From the NCBI GenBank assembly GCA_947474065.1, contig CANJHD010000011.1, positions 1 to 46,305 on the forward strand: DNA of 46,305 nucleotides. The letters run 5' to 3'. Every line of letters starts with the position of its first letter. Position 1 is the first letter of the stretch. Below are positions 33,157-43,812 of the stretch, one piece after another. A program made the position numbers and the translations under genes. This DNA is from Planctomycetaceae bacterium (GTDB lineage: Bacteria; Planctomycetota; Phycisphaerae; Phycisphaerales; SM1A02). Under the pieces are notes generated by a model, which saw nothing but the letters and a program-made list of their open reading frames with translations, was not told the origin of the DNA and did not search any database.

Positions 33157-36100
33157 TTGCGACTTTCCCGACTCGTTCTGAGCGGCTTCAAGAGTTTTGC
33201 CGACACCACCGAATTTCGTTTCGACTCGCCGATCATCGGCGTAGTCGGCCCCAACGGCTGCGGTAAGTCCAACGTTGTTGATGCCATCAAGTGGGTGCTT
33301 GGCGAACGCAGTGCTAAGAGCCTGCGCGGCGGTGCCATGCTTGATGTCATCTTTGCCGGAAGCGCAACGCGCAAGCCGTGCGGAATGGCCAGCGTCACTC
33401 TGGTGTTTGACAATCCCGTCCTCACAGCGGAGCAACAGGCTCGACTTGCTCCAGCCCCCGCCATCGTAGACGCTGAAGTCGACCCACAAGCAGAACACGT
33501 CGATGAGGATGGCGCCGAAGGCAGTGTCACAGTGAATCGCCATGCGGTACGCCACCGCGGACTGCCGGTCGATACCGATGAAGTGGAAGTCACGCGCAGG
33601 CTCTATGCCGATGGCCGCAGTGAATACCTCATCAACGGTCGCAAGGTGCGACTGCGTGACATCAAAGAACTCTTTATGGATACAGGAATCGGCAACGATG
33701 CGTATTCCATTATTGAGCAGGGAAAGGTCGACGCCATGCTGCGCGCCGCCCCTCTTGAACGCCGGACGATTCTTGAGGAAGCCGCCGGAGTTGCCAAGTT
33801 CCGAGCGCGCAAAGTGGAAGCGCAACGCAAGCTCGAGAGCGCTGAGAAGAACCTCGTACTTGTGCGCGAACAACTTGCCAGCACCGAGCGTCGGCTGCGG
33901 ATCGTGAAGGGACAGGCAGAGAAGGCTCGCCGTTTTCAAACGCTTGATCTCCGTCGCCGCGAACTGCGCCAAGCTGTGGCATTTGACCTGTATAACGAGT
34001 ACCGCGAGCAACTTTCTGGCCTCACGAGCCAACTGTCGAGCCTTGAGCGTGATCGTCAGGAACTGTCGGGCGCTATCGCCCTTCTTGAAGACAGGCGCAA
34101 TGAAGTTGAGGGCATCCGTCAGACTGCGCAGGACGCGCAGCGTGCCCTTGAGCAGCGGCGCATTGAGGCGCTCGGAACGGAGAAGCAGGCAGCACAACGC
34201 ATCGAACTCGCGGGTCGAGGGCTCGGCGAAGTGCGCGAACAAGCCGCATCTGATTCAGTACGACTTGCTGAACTTGAACTGCGCATCAACGAACTCACAT
34301 CCCAGATTGATGACACCGCCGAGCGTGTAGCCGGAGCAGCCGAGGCTGCCACCGAAGCCGAACGCACGGTGATGACCGCGTCGGATGCGCGCGCAAGAAC
34401 TGCTGAAGCAGCACAGCAGACACGGCTTGCCGCCGACCGCATTCGCGAGCAGTCAGTCTCGGCGGACCGGGAAATTTCTCGAACTGCTTCGCACCTTGCG
34501 TCGGTCGATGAACGCGAGCGCGGGTTGGAAGAACAACTCGCTCGCATTGAACGTCGACGCGAACCATTCCGCATTGAATTAGACTCTCAGCGCGCCACGC
34601 GCAATCAACATGTGGTGCGCCGTATGGTGGCGCTTGACGAGGCGGCACGTCTTGAGTCGGATGTTCACATCCATATCTCTGACGTAACGTCCCTTGGCGA
34701 CCGCCATGCGGGCTTGGCTCGTCGTCTCTCTGAGTTGCGCGATGAAAGGACTGCGGTCGAGAGCCGCAGCCGACTCCTTGAAGAAATGCAACGCGCCCGC
34801 GAGGGTGTCGACGAAGCTGTCCGCGAGGTAGTCGGCGACCGAACGCGCTTCCCTTCGGTGCTTGGCATCCTTGGTGACTGGATCGAAACTGAGATGGTCG
34901 ACGCCGCCGCAGCCGAAGCTGCGCTCGGGCGCGATTTGGAATTGTTGGTGGTGGACAACGGAAATTCCGTGCTCGAAGTGGCCACCACATGCGCAACCGT
35001 GCGCGGACGAGTGACCATGGCCTCGGCGGAACTGCCAGCGATCAACTCGATCGTGCGCGAACCCCGCGAGGGTGTCAACCCGGTCGCTGGAATGATCCGC
35101 GTGCGAGAAGCCGCCGCCGCACTGGTGCACCGCCTTGTTGCAGACACATGGGTGGTTGCTGACCTCGCCACCGCCCTAGATGCAGCCGTGACGACCCACA
35201 TCGGCGCCCGGCTCGTTACGCGAGCTGGCGAGTTGGTGGATGGGCTTGGGCGCGTCACCGTCGGAACCCCCACGGGCAACGGCGCTGGCGAAGGTTTGCT
35301 AGCTCGGCGCGCTGAATTGGCCCAACTGACGCAGCGCCTGGTGGTCCTCGGCCTTGAGATGGAGTTACTGGAAGGCGAAGCCGCAGTTCTTCTAGCACGG
35401 TCCGATGAGGCCCGCCTGCGTCACCGTGAAGTAGAAGACCGTCTGGCTAATGTCCGGCGTGGCATCATTGACGCGGAGTACCAGAGCGATCGTTGCGAGC
35501 AGATGATCCAGCGCGTCGAACACGAGCAGTCCACGCTCTCCTTGGAATCCGACGAACTGACGCGGCGTATTCGTACGCTGAGCACGGAACGGGCTGAGGT
35601 TGAGGATCGACTGGGACGCGCCCGCGCAATGCTTGAAGCACTGCTCGGACGTCACGCCGTCGCTGATGCTGACGCCACGAAGGCGATCGCGAAAGCCGAA
35701 TCCGCAGCCGAAGCGCTTTCGAATGCTCGAATCGCTAGCAGTGAGCGCAATTCTGCGCTCGATGTCCTGCGCCGCGAGCGACGTACTGCGGAACTTTCCC
35801 GCGATGAACAGCAGCGACAGCGCGTGCATGCAGCCGAACAGGCTGACCGGCGCAAGCAACAGATTGACCGTTACGAGTCAACCATCGCCGAAGCTCAGAC
35901 TGCCTCCGAAGCAGCGCGAACTGAGTTGGCTGGACTCGGCGAGAATTTGGAGATCGCCGCGGTTGCCGTTGCAGCAGCACAGCGCAGCACTGAGGAAGCC
36001 GCCACGGCGCTCCGCATTGCCCGCGACCAAGCGCACATCTTGGAGCGCAACTGGAACAGCGTGGAACTTGGACGCCGTGAGGTGGAAATTAAGCGCGAGG

Positions 36101-37017
36101 CTCTTGAGGAATCCGCTCTGAGCGATCTAGAACTTGATCTTGGAGCGGGGTACGCGAACTATGTTGCAGCACGGGCCCTGCCGGACTGGGCACAGACCGA
36201 CCGCGGCGCCGCCGAGAAGGAACTGGCATCACTCAAGGATGAAATCCGCAAGCTCGGAAATGTCAACCTCGACTCCATCGAAGAAGAAGGCCAACTCGAG
36301 CAGCGCAATGAAGAGTTGGTCCGACAGGTGAGCGACATCGATTCTGCCACTACGCTGCTCGGCGAGTTGATCATTCAACTCGACGCGGTGACGCGCGTTC
36401 GATTTGAACAAGTGTTCAGCACGGTGCGCGAGAACTTTGGCGGTAACGGAGGAATGTTCCGTCGCCTCTTCGGCGGTGGCAGTGCTGACCTCTTCTTAGT
36501 ACCGGACGAAGAGACTGGCGAAGTGGATATCTTGGAATCTGGCGTGGAGATTCGCGCCAAGCCCCCCGGCAAGGAGCCGCGCGTCATCAGCCAGCTCTCC
36601 GGTGGAGAGAAGACCATGACGGCCGTCGCGCTCTTGATGAGCATCTTCAAGAGTAAACCGAGCCCGTTCTGCATCCTCGATGAAGTGGATGCCGCGCTCG
36701 ACGAGGCAAATGTAGAGCGATTCTGCAACGTGCTCCGCGAGTTCCTATCAGAAAGCCACTTTATCGTCATCACTCACCATAAGCGCACCATGCAGTCCTG
36801 CGATCAGCTTTACGGCATCACCATGCCGCAGCGCGGCGTCAGCAAGCGAGTCAGCGTGCGCTTTGAGCAGGTTGGCAAGGACGGCACCATTGCCAAGGAA
36901 GCCGTCGACGCAGCGCAGGCTGACGAGGCCCAGAGCGATAGTCGGCGCGGTGGCATAGAAGATGATGAGTCCAACAAGCCGTCAGACGCGCTCGCTGGAG
37001 CTTGGGAGCGCAACTAA
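33157..37017 (+). CDS. smc: Chromosome segregation ATPase SMC
   Basis: The SMC subunit of the condensin-like complex that compacts and segregates the chromosome. The 1286-residue product has the N-terminal head with Walker A GPNGCGKS (31-38), a long heptad-rich coiled coil, a hinge at about 565-710, the second coiled coil, and the C-terminal head with the ABC signature LSGGEK (1147-1152) and Walker [13 protein letters not shown] (Asp1175). Between residues 88 and 142 the head carries about 40 extra, acidic residues (around [16 protein letters not shown]) not present in typical SMC. The start at TTG 33157 is chosen from the perfect ribosome site just upstream. The partners ScpA and ScpB are not in the window. 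Confidence 0.96.
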   Translation: MRLSRLVLSGFKSFADTTEFRFDSPIIGVVGPNGCGKSNVVDAIKWVLGERSAKSLRGGAMLDVIFAGSATRKPCGMASVTLVFDNPVLTAEQQARLAPAPAIVDAEVDPQAEHVDEDGAEGSVTVNRHAVRHRGLPVDTDEVEVTRRLYADGRSEYLINGRKVRLRDIKELFMDTGIGNDAYSIIEQGKVDAMLRAAPLERRTILEEAAGVAKFRARKVEAQRKLESAEKNLVLVREQLASTERRLRIVKGQAEKARRFQTLDLRRRELRQAVAFDLYNEYREQLSGLTSQLSSLERDRQELSGAIALLEDRRNEVEGIRQTAQDAQRALEQRRIEALGTEKQAAQRIELAGRGLGEVREQAASDSVRLAELELRINELTSQIDDTAERVAGAAEAATEAERTVMTASDARARTAEAAQQTRLAADRIREQSVSADREISRTASHLASVDERERGLEEQLARIERRREPFRIELDSQRATRNQHVVRRMVALDEAARLESDVHIHISDVTSLGDRHAGLARRLSELRDERTAVESRSRLLEEMQRAREGVDEAVREVVGDRTRFPSVLGILGDWIETEMVDAAAAEAALGRDLELLVVDNGNSVLEVATTCATVRGRVTMASAELPAINSIVREPREGVNPVAGMIRVREAAAALVHRLVADTWVVADLATALDAAVTTHIGARLVTRAGELVDGLGRVTVGTPTGNGAGEGLLARRAELAQLTQRLVVLGLEMELLEGEAAVLLARSDEARLRHREVEDRLANVRRGIIDAEYQSDRCEQMIQRVEHEQSTLSLESDELTRRIRTLSTERAEVEDRLGRARAMLEALLGRHAVADADATKAIAKAESAAEALSNARIASSERNSALDVLRRERRTAELSRDEQQRQRVHAAEQADRRKQQIDRYESTIAEAQTASEAARTELAGLGENLEIAAVAVAAAQRSTEEAATALRIARDQAHILERNWNSVELGRREVEIKREALEESALSDLELDLGAGYANYVAARALPDWAQTDRGAAEKELASLKDEIRKLGNVNLDSIEEEGQLEQRNEELVRQVSDIDSATTLLGELIIQLDAVTRVRFEQVFSTVRENFGGNGGMFRRLFGGGSADLFLVPDEETGEVDILESGVEIRAKPPGKEPRVISQLSGGEKTMTAVALLMSIFKSKPSPFCILDEVDAALDEANVERFCNVLREFLSESHFIVITHHKRTMQSCDQLYGITMPQRGVSKRVSVRFEQVGKDGTIAKEAVDAAQADEAQSDSRRGGIEDDESNKPSDALAGAWERN

Positions 37018-37088
37018 CCACGTCGGAACAGTATCAGCGGCGCTTAATCTCGTGCTCACTGGCTATCGCTCGTCGGCGAATCGACGGG

Positions 37089-38612
37089 TCATGTCCAATT
37101 TGAAAGCAAGACTCCCAGATCAGCACCATCGACGATGCAGTCTCCGGTGATGTCGTACACCGAACCGCAATTAACCGGACCCCATACGGCCAGGATGAAT
37201 CCGAGATCAGCGCCATCAACGCGGCCGTTGCCATCAACGTCGCCGACGACAACAGGCGCCTGAACGATGGACGTCACCAGGGCATAACTCTGTGTGTCAT
37301 CCGTCAACAGTGTGCTCGATACTTTGATTTCATACTGGCCGGTGGTCGGTAGCACCAGATTAGAGATAGACTCATAGCCACCCGCAGCCGTTACGTCTCG
37401 GACGATTATTGGCGTTGTGTTCGTTCCGGTATAGACCGAAAGTACAAGATTGTGCACGGCGAGCGGGAGTACAGCTGTTCCAGCACTGCATGACCCGTCG
37501 GCGTTTTGAGGACCAGACAAGTACGAGGATGGTCCCTGCGGGGTGAGTGATGCGGAGAGTGTCGATCCGGACGTTGCTGTGAACTTGAAATAGTCAACGT
37601 CGCTGTTGTCGTCGATCGCTTGGTTCGTCACCGACGTAGTTCCCGATGCGGCCAGAACACCAGAAGCTGTGGCCACCGTGTCGTTTGGCTCATTACGGTC
37701 CCCGTAGTCGCGCTGTACGGCACGAATGTCGTCCGGTTGGGGACCGTCAAATGCTGTGGTAATGAACGGCTCCATCAGCTTTGTACCGTTGTCTGGGCAA
37801 ACATGCGCGATACCGAGTCCATGACCATGCTCATGCGAGCAGACATTGCGAAAGTACCGATTGTTGTTGGCGGTGGACCAATAGTTGCTATTGGATGTCA
37901 CAAACACCATGTCGCCATTGTTTGGGTAGTAGGTGTATGCAAGCACTCCGGTGCTTCCGAAGGTTCGCCCGACGATGCGGATCTCTCCTCGAGTAGTACT
38001 GCCGGCCGCACCCCAAGCAGCGTTGTCATCGGCCGTCTCGATGTACGTGACACCAGACAGTTCCGACCAACGTGCAAACACTTGGCGGATCAGGCTCTTG
38101 CCCGCTTCAAGCGATCCAAATTTGGTAACAAAGGTCGCATTGAGGTTGTTGGGCGAAGCAGCACCTCCGGCGAGACCGTCCGATACGGAAAGACCGTCCG
38201 CTGGCATTGACCATGTCAAACTCACGGGGGCGCCCTGCGCTGAACTTCCGCCAAGGGCCCAACGGGTGCCGAGGTAGTACGCGGCTCCGCCATCGCCTTC
38301 ACCAGCCGGCCGCTCAGCGAGATCCTGGGCCCATTGCGCAACGAGTCCCTGCGTGACCTGGTTGACTTCCTCTGCGGAAGTTCCTGGGACGAAGCAGAGC
38401 GACAACGGAACACCGGGCAACGCACCAACACACATGACGTCGAGGCCAAGCATTGATCGTGCGCCTTCGCGCTCGGGACCAGCAACTGATTCCGCCGCGG
38501 TTGGTGACTGCGTCGAAAGAGACGCCATCACTGCGGCAATCGATGCGATGAATACAAACGTTGATCCAACTTTGATCGAACGGGCGGAGGAAGGGGTCGC
38601 GATCAGATTCAT
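37089..38612 (-). CDS. Exported matrixin-type metallopeptidase with dockerin-like tail
   Basis: A 507-residue exported zinc protease of the metzincin clan. The zinc site is HEHGHGLGIAH at residues 260-270 (HExxHxxGxxH), followed by L-M-E-P-F as the Met-turn, which points to peptidase family M10 (matrixin). A signal peptide spans about residues 15-38. After the catalytic domain comes a PPC-like beta domain (N-E-P-N-D-T, then D-V-D-Y-F-K-F). The last 55 residues hold two calcium-loop segments, DVDGNGRVDGADLG and DITGDCIVDGADLG, closing in S-N-W-T, very like the tail of the protein at 25397. The start at 38612 has GAGAAG 7 nt upstream; the longer open frame to 38720 looks non-coding. It converges with smc (71 bp between). 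Confidence 0.9.
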   Translation of the reverse strand: MNLIATPSSARSIKVGSTFVFIASIAAVMASLSTQSPTAAESVAGPEREGARSMLGLDVMCVGALPGVPLSLCFVPGTSAEEVNQVTQGLVAQWAQDLAERPAGEGDGGAAYYLGTRWALGGSSAQGAPVSLTWSMPADGLSVSDGLAGGAASPNNLNATFVTKFGSLEAGKSLIRQVFARWSELSGVTYIETADDNAAWGAAGSTTRGEIRIVGRTFGSTGVLAYTYYPNNGDMVFVTSNSNYWSTANNNRYFRNVCSHEHGHGLGIAHVCPDNGTKLMEPFITTAFDGPQPDDIRAVQRDYGDRNEPNDTVATASGVLAASGTTSVTNQAIDDNSDVDYFKFTATSGSTLSASLTPQGPSSYLSGPQNADGSCSAGTAVLPLAVHNLVLSVYTGTNTTPIIVRDVTAAGGYESISNLVLPTTGQYEIKVSSTLLTDDTQSYALVTSIVQAPVVVGDVDGNGRVDGADLGFILAVWGPVNCGSVYDITGDCIVDGADLGVLLSNWT

Positions 38613-38755
38613 AGGAGATCTTCTCAAGGTGGCGGTCTTGGGGACAATTCGGTTTCGGAAAGACTCAGACTTGGAGTCGCAAGACCGGACACCAACTCCG
38701 GTAACACAATCTGTACGCATACCTCTGCTGCGCGATCGCTAGCGGTTGAGAATTT

Positions 38756-38811
38756 ATGAAATAAAGCGTGCCCCGGGGACCGCGTCCGGTAAACGGCGGT
38801 TCGGGGCACGC
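38756..38811 (-). terminator. Strong rho-independent terminator after the LysM gene
   Basis: On the minus strand a 10-bp perfect stem, GCGTGCCCCG and CGGGGCACGC (38766-38775 with 38802-38811), contains an inner 5-bp stem ACCGC/GCGGT and is followed by TTTATTTCAT. It lies 32 bp after the LysM gene stop and closes the leftward cluster. Confidence 0.75.
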
Positions 38812-38843
38812 AAGACGTTCAATAGGTTTCGGGCAGAATGCGC

Positions 38844-39716
38844 TTACTTCTTGGCTGGAATGATGAGTTTCATTCCAGGAGCGATTGCCTTGGCATCGCC
38901 CTTCAAGTTCGCGTTAGCGTCCAAGATCCGCTTCCATTCTGTGTCAGATCCGTAGAATTTTCTGGAGAGTTCCATCAGCGTATCGCCCTTCTGAACCGTG
39001 TAGGTGTTCGGAGCAGCTGCGCTGCTGCTTGCCGCTGATGCGGTGATCTTGTCCTTACTGGAAGTTGCTCCCGGGGCTGGAATATTGATCTTCTGGCCGA
39101 TCTTCAGTGCCTTTGGATCGAGTCCTGGATTTGCTGCGGTGATCAGTTGCCACTTCTGCCCATCACCCATCTGCGTACGAGCGATGCCCTCGAGGGTGTC
39201 TCCGGACTTGATGGTGTATTGGCTCGTGCTTGCGGCTGGTGGCACAGGATCGGCCTTGGCCTTGACTGGCGGCGCGACGATTGCCCCGCTTCCCGTTCCT
39301 GTGGCAGCGACGCCGGTGGCGCCAGAACCGGTTGGAGTGACCGGGCTCGCCGATCCTCCAGCCTTCATCCCAGGTGCTGTAGCTCCACTCGCAGCGGCAC
39401 CCGCAACAGTTCCAGCTGCTGCTGCCGACCCAGCCTTGGCCGCTGCGGGATCGGTGGTACCTGGAACTGCAATCGTTCCACTGCCTGCGCCGAATGCTTC
39501 TGGCGCAGGCGCCCCATTGGCGTCGCCCGCACTAGCAGCGGCAGAGCCGGATAGTTCGCCGATTCCCTGAGCGGAATCCGGCGACACCAAGGCATCTACT
39601 GGCGCCTTGGGGTTCTCCGTGCGCTTCGTTGATGGGGTCATAAAGGCGAAGTAGAGGCCGATGGCGGCAACTGCCACCACCACGATCACTGCTGAGAGAC
39701 GGGCTCCGTTAGACAT
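38844..39716 (-). CDS. Membrane-anchored protein with two LysM domains
   Basis: A 290-residue protein with an N-terminal membrane anchor (about residues 7-26), a long Ala/Gly/Pro/Thr-rich linker (about 35-160), and two LysM modules: one from Y-T-I-K-S-G-D-T-L-E-G-I-A (about 168-213) and one from Y-T-V-Q-K-G-D-T-L-M-E-L-S at the C-terminus. LysM binds N-acetylglucosamine polymers such as peptidoglycan, so the protein probably ties the inner membrane to the wall from the periplasmic side. No catalytic domain is present. AAGGAGA precedes the ATG at 8-nt spacing. It is the last gene of the secDF cluster, 78 bp after secDF, and is closed by a strong terminator. Confidence 0.9.
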   Translation of the reverse strand: MSNGARLSAVIVVVAVAAIGLYFAFMTPSTKRTENPKAPVDALVSPDSAQGIGELSGSAAASAGDANGAPAPEAFGAGSGTIAVPGTTDPAAAKAGSAAAAGTVAGAAASGATAPGMKAGGSASPVTPTGSGATGVAATGTGSGAIVAPPVKAKADPVPPAASTSQYTIKSGDTLEGIARTQMGDGQKWQLITAANPGLDPKALKIGQKINIPAPGATSSKDKITASAASSSAAAPNTYTVQKGDTLMELSRKFYGSDTEWKRILDANANLKGDAKAIAPGMKLIIPAKK

Positions 39717-39794
39717 GTCGAAAATCTCCTTCCATGGCGAATCCGATCGTGCTGCGGACGCGATGCCCGCAGCGATATTTCAATCAATGGCGAC

Positions 39795-42700
39795 TCACGC
39801 AGTCGCCGGCGAGGCAAGGGCGCGCGTTGGCTCCCCATCCGACTCCGGCGTTCCTTCGCCGGGTACGTAAACGAGTGGTGCAGCGATGGCAACAGATGAG
39901 AATGTTCCTGCCACCAGACCGATGAAGAATGTGAATGCGAACGGCTGCATACTTGGACCACCGACAAGATAAAGCACAATCGGCGTGGCTGCCGTGCAAC
40001 CTCCGGTGAGCAATGTTCGGCTGAACGTCTGGTTCAGCGACTCATTGATGATGGAACGCGAAGCGTGCGCTAATTTGCCGCGATTCTCGCGAACACGGTC
40101 CAAGATCACGATCGTGTCATTGAGCGAGTAACCGATCACCACCAAGAGTGCGGCAACCACATTGAGGTCAATGCGGAAGTCCTGCATGCGCAGGAGATGT
40201 CCGATGTGGGTGTCACCGATCCACTTGCTCATCGCCAACATTCCCAAGCAGACGGAAATATTGAAGACAACTCCGATGACAGTCGCCACCGAGTAGAGAA
40301 GCGAACCGAATCGGATCCAGATGTACACGAGCATCCCGATGCAGGACAGCAACACTGCCAGAGTTGCCTGCGACGCCAGATCGCGTGCCACCGATGGCGA
40401 AATACTCGATACCTGCTCAAGCGAAGCCTGCTGGCTGAGCGCTGAAGAGATGAGGTTCCACTCCAAGTCGGCGTAATTCTTCTGCCAAGCAATGTCAGAA
40501 AGCTGCGCGCCGGCAAGGTCCGGGTCGGCAACCACGATGGCCAAGGACCTGAATGTGCCATTGCCTGAGGAATCAAGACCCACAACGTCCACCGAACGAC
40601 CGCCAGCTTCAGCAAATGCTGGACTGCTTCGGAGGCGACGAATGCGTTCAGACACATCGGCTGGAGCAAGTGGAGGATCAATTTCCGTGACCACAATAGC
40701 AACGCCACCGATGGCCGAGTCACACGGATAATCGATCGCTGGGCGCCCGATCACTTCACCAAGACCTGGTCGGTCGATCCGGTGCGAATGGCCCGCTGAA
40801 GAAGCAACCCCGAGACCGGCAAACTTCACCGGACGTCGGATGTCCATGTCATCCTTGAAGGCTTCAACAACTGCCGCCACCAGAATGTTGGCGATCGGAG
40901 TCTCTTCGGGAACGCCCGATGGATTCGGGACCTTGATTTGGAATGCCGACGATTCAAGTGCCGCGTTGGTTTCACCAACGGTGAGCACCGTTGAATTGCG
41001 GAGTTCCGAAAGCACCGGATCCGCACTATTTGCAGTACCGAGGGCATGCAGACGTTCTTCAACTGCACTGCGCGCCATGGCAAGGTGACCACCGAATGCA
41101 CCCTCGCCCGCTCGTGCGGGACGGGTGGACATGGTCATCGTGGTACCTCCGCGGAACTCCGTCTCAAAGATGTCTCCGCCGCGACCAAGCGTCGCAGTGA
41201 TGCAGATGATCGCCACAATAATGGCTCCACCCCAGAAGATGAAGCGGTAGCGCAACCAGTCGACAGTCGGATGCAGTGCGCGCGAGATAGCGGGCACCAC
41301 GATCGGCAGCATCGGCATGGTCTTCGCCTTGAGACCGAGCGCATAGAGGCGCAGGAGAACCTGCGTCACTATCAAGCCGGCGGCAAGTGTGCTGAATACA
41401 CCGATACCCATGACGAGCGCAAAGCCCTTCACTTCGGAACCAGCGAACCAGTACAGAACAACCACGACGATCAAGTGCGTCATATTGCCGTCGATGATCG
41501 CCGTTCGAGCGCGGCGCATGGCCGTGTCAATGGCGTCAAGAAGCGGCTGCTTGCGGTCAACGAGTTCTTCGCGAAGACGCTCGTAGATAAGCACATTACT
41601 ATCAACTGCGATACCCAAGTTCAGCGCGATTCCGGCTAGACCGGGCAGCGTGAAACTGGCATCGACCAGTGACATTGCGTAGAAGATGATCAGCGCATTC
41701 ACCAGGAGCGAGATGTTCGCGATGATTCCTGGAATGAAGTAATAGAGCGCCATGATGGCGAAGGTCGCAGGCACCGAAATCATCACGCTATTCAAACCGC
41801 GCTGCAGGTTGTCCTTACCCATTGCCGGTCCAAGCACGCTGACGGAAACTGGTTCCGGAGAGAGTCGCGCACCGAGCGAGCCCGATGCAAGGACGCGCAC
41901 GAGGTAGTCAATTTCCTTCTCGCTAAAGTTGCCGCTGATCTGCCCGCGGTCATTGATCTTCGAGTTCAGGTTGGGTGCGGTGTAGACCTGGTTGTCCAGG
42001 ACGATGGCCATGGGCTGACCAACACTGGCGCCAGTGAGGCGACCCATCTCGACGCCACCTGAATCATCAAGTTCGAAACTGACGGCAACGCGACCGAGTT
42101 CGTCGCTGGTGCGGCCAACGCGCTTCATCGACCATTCCTTGCCGCCCGGCTCGTGCGTCAGGCTGCGGTCTGGGGTGATCCAGAGAAGGATGTAGATGGA
42201 CTTGTCCGGACCAGTTCCCGCGGTCAATCCACGGCTCGAAGCGAAGAATCCAGCTGGATTGGCTTCAAGTGCCTCGCGCTGCGCTGGCGTGCTCGCCCAC
42301 TCATCAATGCTGTTGATCTTGAACCAGCGAGCCACCGGACTCTCAGCCGCGAGCGGACCACCCTGCGCAAGTTGCTTGCGGAGCTCTTCAATATTCACGC
42401 CGAGCGAATTCTGCGTGGTAACGGCGATATGGAAGTCCAACACGCCCGCGCCCTTTAAGAGGCGCTTCAAGTCTTCCGGATCGTCAAGCACGGTGCGCAG
42501 CGCGGCGTACGCGTCATGGCTCACCAGAGCAGCGTCGATCTCCGTCGCGGCGGATGGGAATTCAGTCTTGAGTTGCGCAACAGCAGTGGCGCGATCGCCA
42601 CCCTTCTTAGCCAACTCTGGGAGCGCAACAATGCGTGTCCAGCGACTGGATGTCAACGCGCCGGTTTGCACCTTGGCACGCTGCGCGTCGTAGGCGACCT

Positions 42701-43346
42701 CGGCCGTCGCTGCGGTTTCTGCGAGCACATCAAGATCAGCGCCCTGCTTACCCGCAGCAATGGCCGCGTCGTAGGCGGCGCGCCCGTCACGTGCTGCAGT
42801 CCACATCGCCTGAAGCTTGGTGAGTTCCGCAGCGCGAGCTGCATCGCCCTTCGCCAAATCAACAGCCTTGCCATCAGCAAGCGCGGCGTTGAGTTCGCGC
42901 GGCGTCAGGCGCGCCTTGGCAAGCAATGCATCGAGCGCATCCGTATACGCCTTCTGTGAAACACGGACTTCGTCGCCCGGAAGTGGCATGACCACTTCGA
43001 TGCGGTCCTCGCCCTGTGGCGTCATGGTCAAGTCGAGAACACCCTGCGGATTTACGCGGTTTTTCAGCGTCTTAATTGTCTGCTTGAGCAGTTCTGACTT
43101 CGTTGCAGAATCTGATCCAGCCGGCATATTTACCGAGTAAATCAAGCTCACGCCGCCGCGCAGATCGCGACCGAGTTTGATTTTCTGAGCTGGCGGCATG
43201 ATGGCCAACACCATGACGACGCATGTTGCCGCAATGACGACAACGTCAAGAATTGTGCGCTTGAGTGGCGCAAATGCCTTGCGAACTCCGGCAATGTAAA
43301 TGACAAGAAGTAGCGGAAGGATCAGCGTGTGGAAGAGCAGGTGCAT
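39795..43346 (-). CDS. secDF: Protein translocase SecDF (fused SecD and SecF)
   Basis: An inner-membrane, proton-driven accessory of the Sec translocon that helps pull exported proteins across. SecD covers about residues 1-690: G-R-D-L-R-G-G-V-S-L after TM1 and the TM4 motif G-I-A-V-D-S-N-V-L-I-Y-E-R-L-R-E-E. SecF covers about 700-1165, with F-x-G-G-T and V-I-G-Y-S-L-N-D-T-I-V-I-L-D-R-V-R-E-N. Key aspartates of both motifs are present. The fusion totals 1183 residues against about 740-990 for many SecDF proteins: roughly 150 Ala-rich, helical residues are inserted in the first periplasmic domain of SecD (about 130-300), and the periplasmic part of SecF is also enlarged. It follows yajC by 55 bp in the classic tgt-yajC-secDF order. 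Confidence 0.96.
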   Translation of the reverse strand: MHLLFHTLILPLLLVIYIAGVRKAFAPLKRTILDVVVIAATCVVMVLAIMPPAQKIKLGRDLRGGVSLIYSVNMPAGSDSATKSELLKQTIKTLKNRVNPQGVLDLTMTPQGEDRIEVVMPLPGDEVRVSQKAYTDALDALLAKARLTPRELNAALADGKAVDLAKGDAARAAELTKLQAMWTAARDGRAAYDAAIAAGKQGADLDVLAETAATAEVAYDAQRAKVQTGALTSSRWTRIVALPELAKKGGDRATAVAQLKTEFPSAATEIDAALVSHDAYAALRTVLDDPEDLKRLLKGAGVLDFHIAVTTQNSLGVNIEELRKQLAQGGPLAAESPVARWFKINSIDEWASTPAQREALEANPAGFFASSRGLTAGTGPDKSIYILLWITPDRSLTHEPGGKEWSMKRVGRTSDELGRVAVSFELDDSGGVEMGRLTGASVGQPMAIVLDNQVYTAPNLNSKINDRGQISGNFSEKEIDYLVRVLASGSLGARLSPEPVSVSVLGPAMGKDNLQRGLNSVMISVPATFAIMALYYFIPGIIANISLLVNALIIFYAMSLVDASFTLPGLAGIALNLGIAVDSNVLIYERLREELVDRKQPLLDAIDTAMRRARTAIIDGNMTHLIVVVVLYWFAGSEVKGFALVMGIGVFSTLAAGLIVTQVLLRLYALGLKAKTMPMLPIVVPAISRALHPTVDWLRYRFIFWGGAIIVAIICITATLGRGGDIFETEFRGGTTMTMSTRPARAGEGAFGGHLAMARSAVEERLHALGTANSADPVLSELRNSTVLTVGETNAALESSAFQIKVPNPSGVPEETPIANILVAAVVEAFKDDMDIRRPVKFAGLGVASSAGHSHRIDRPGLGEVIGRPAIDYPCDSAIGGVAIVVTEIDPPLAPADVSERIRRLRSSPAFAEAGGRSVDVVGLDSSGNGTFRSLAIVVADPDLAGAQLSDIAWQKNYADLEWNLISSALSQQASLEQVSSISPSVARDLASQATLAVLLSCIGMLVYIWIRFGSLLYSVATVIGVVFNISVCLGMLAMSKWIGDTHIGHLLRMQDFRIDLNVVAALLVVIGYSLNDTIVILDRVRENRGKLAHASRSIINESLNQTFSRTLLTGGCTAATPIVLYLVGGPSMQPFAFTFFIGLVAGTFSSVAIAAPLVYVPGEGTPESDGEPTRALASPATA

Positions 43347-43401
43347 CGTGTTCTCAGTGGTGCCGCAAAGTGGGCGAAGTTCAATAACGGTGAAGTGTCA
43401 G

Positions 43402-43812
43402 TCAGGCCGCAGAGTCCATTGGGAGCACTTGCGAGATTGAACTCTTGGTGAATGTGATACGTGTGTTTGATGTCTCGTCGACCTTCAAGATCAGCGCGTC
43501 ATCCTTGAGTTCAACTACGGTTCCAACGATGCCGCCAATGGTCAACACCTTGTCGTGCTTCTTGATGTTGCCCAAGAGGTCGGAACGCTTCTTCTTCTCG
43601 CGACGTGCGTTCACGAAGGAGAACAGGATCATCGCTCCAAGGAGCACCACCATCATGATCATGAATCCGCTGCCGCCTGATGTCGAGGGCGCGGCAGTTG
43701 CAGCGGCGTCCGTTGCAGCGCTTGTGGCTGCCGGGGCGGGGGCTCCGGGGAGGGACGGGCCGTCGGTGGTCTGTGCGAGGAGTGTCAGTGCGCTAAAGGT
43801 CGGGGTAATCAT
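43402..43812 (-). CDS. yajC: Preprotein translocase subunit YajC
   Basis: A small inner-membrane partner of SecDF. A single transmembrane helix (M-M-V-V-L-L-G-A-M-I-L-F-S-F-V, about residues 53-70) is followed by a cytosolic domain with R-R-E-K-K-K-R, the typical G-D/K-K-V-L-T-I-G-G-I-V-G-T-V-V-E-L and a final I-S-Q-V-L. The 136 residues include a longer than usual Ala/Pro/Thr-rich N-terminal part before the helix. ATG overlaps the tgt stop by ATGA (43809-43812), pointing to translational coupling. Confidence 0.94.
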   Translation of the reverse strand: MITPTFSALTLLAQTTDGPSLPGAPAPAATSAATDAAATAAPSTSGGSGFMIMMVVLLGAMILFSFVNARREKKKRSDLLGNIKKHDKVLTIGGIVGTVVELKDDALILKVDETSNTRITFTKSSISQVLPMDSAA

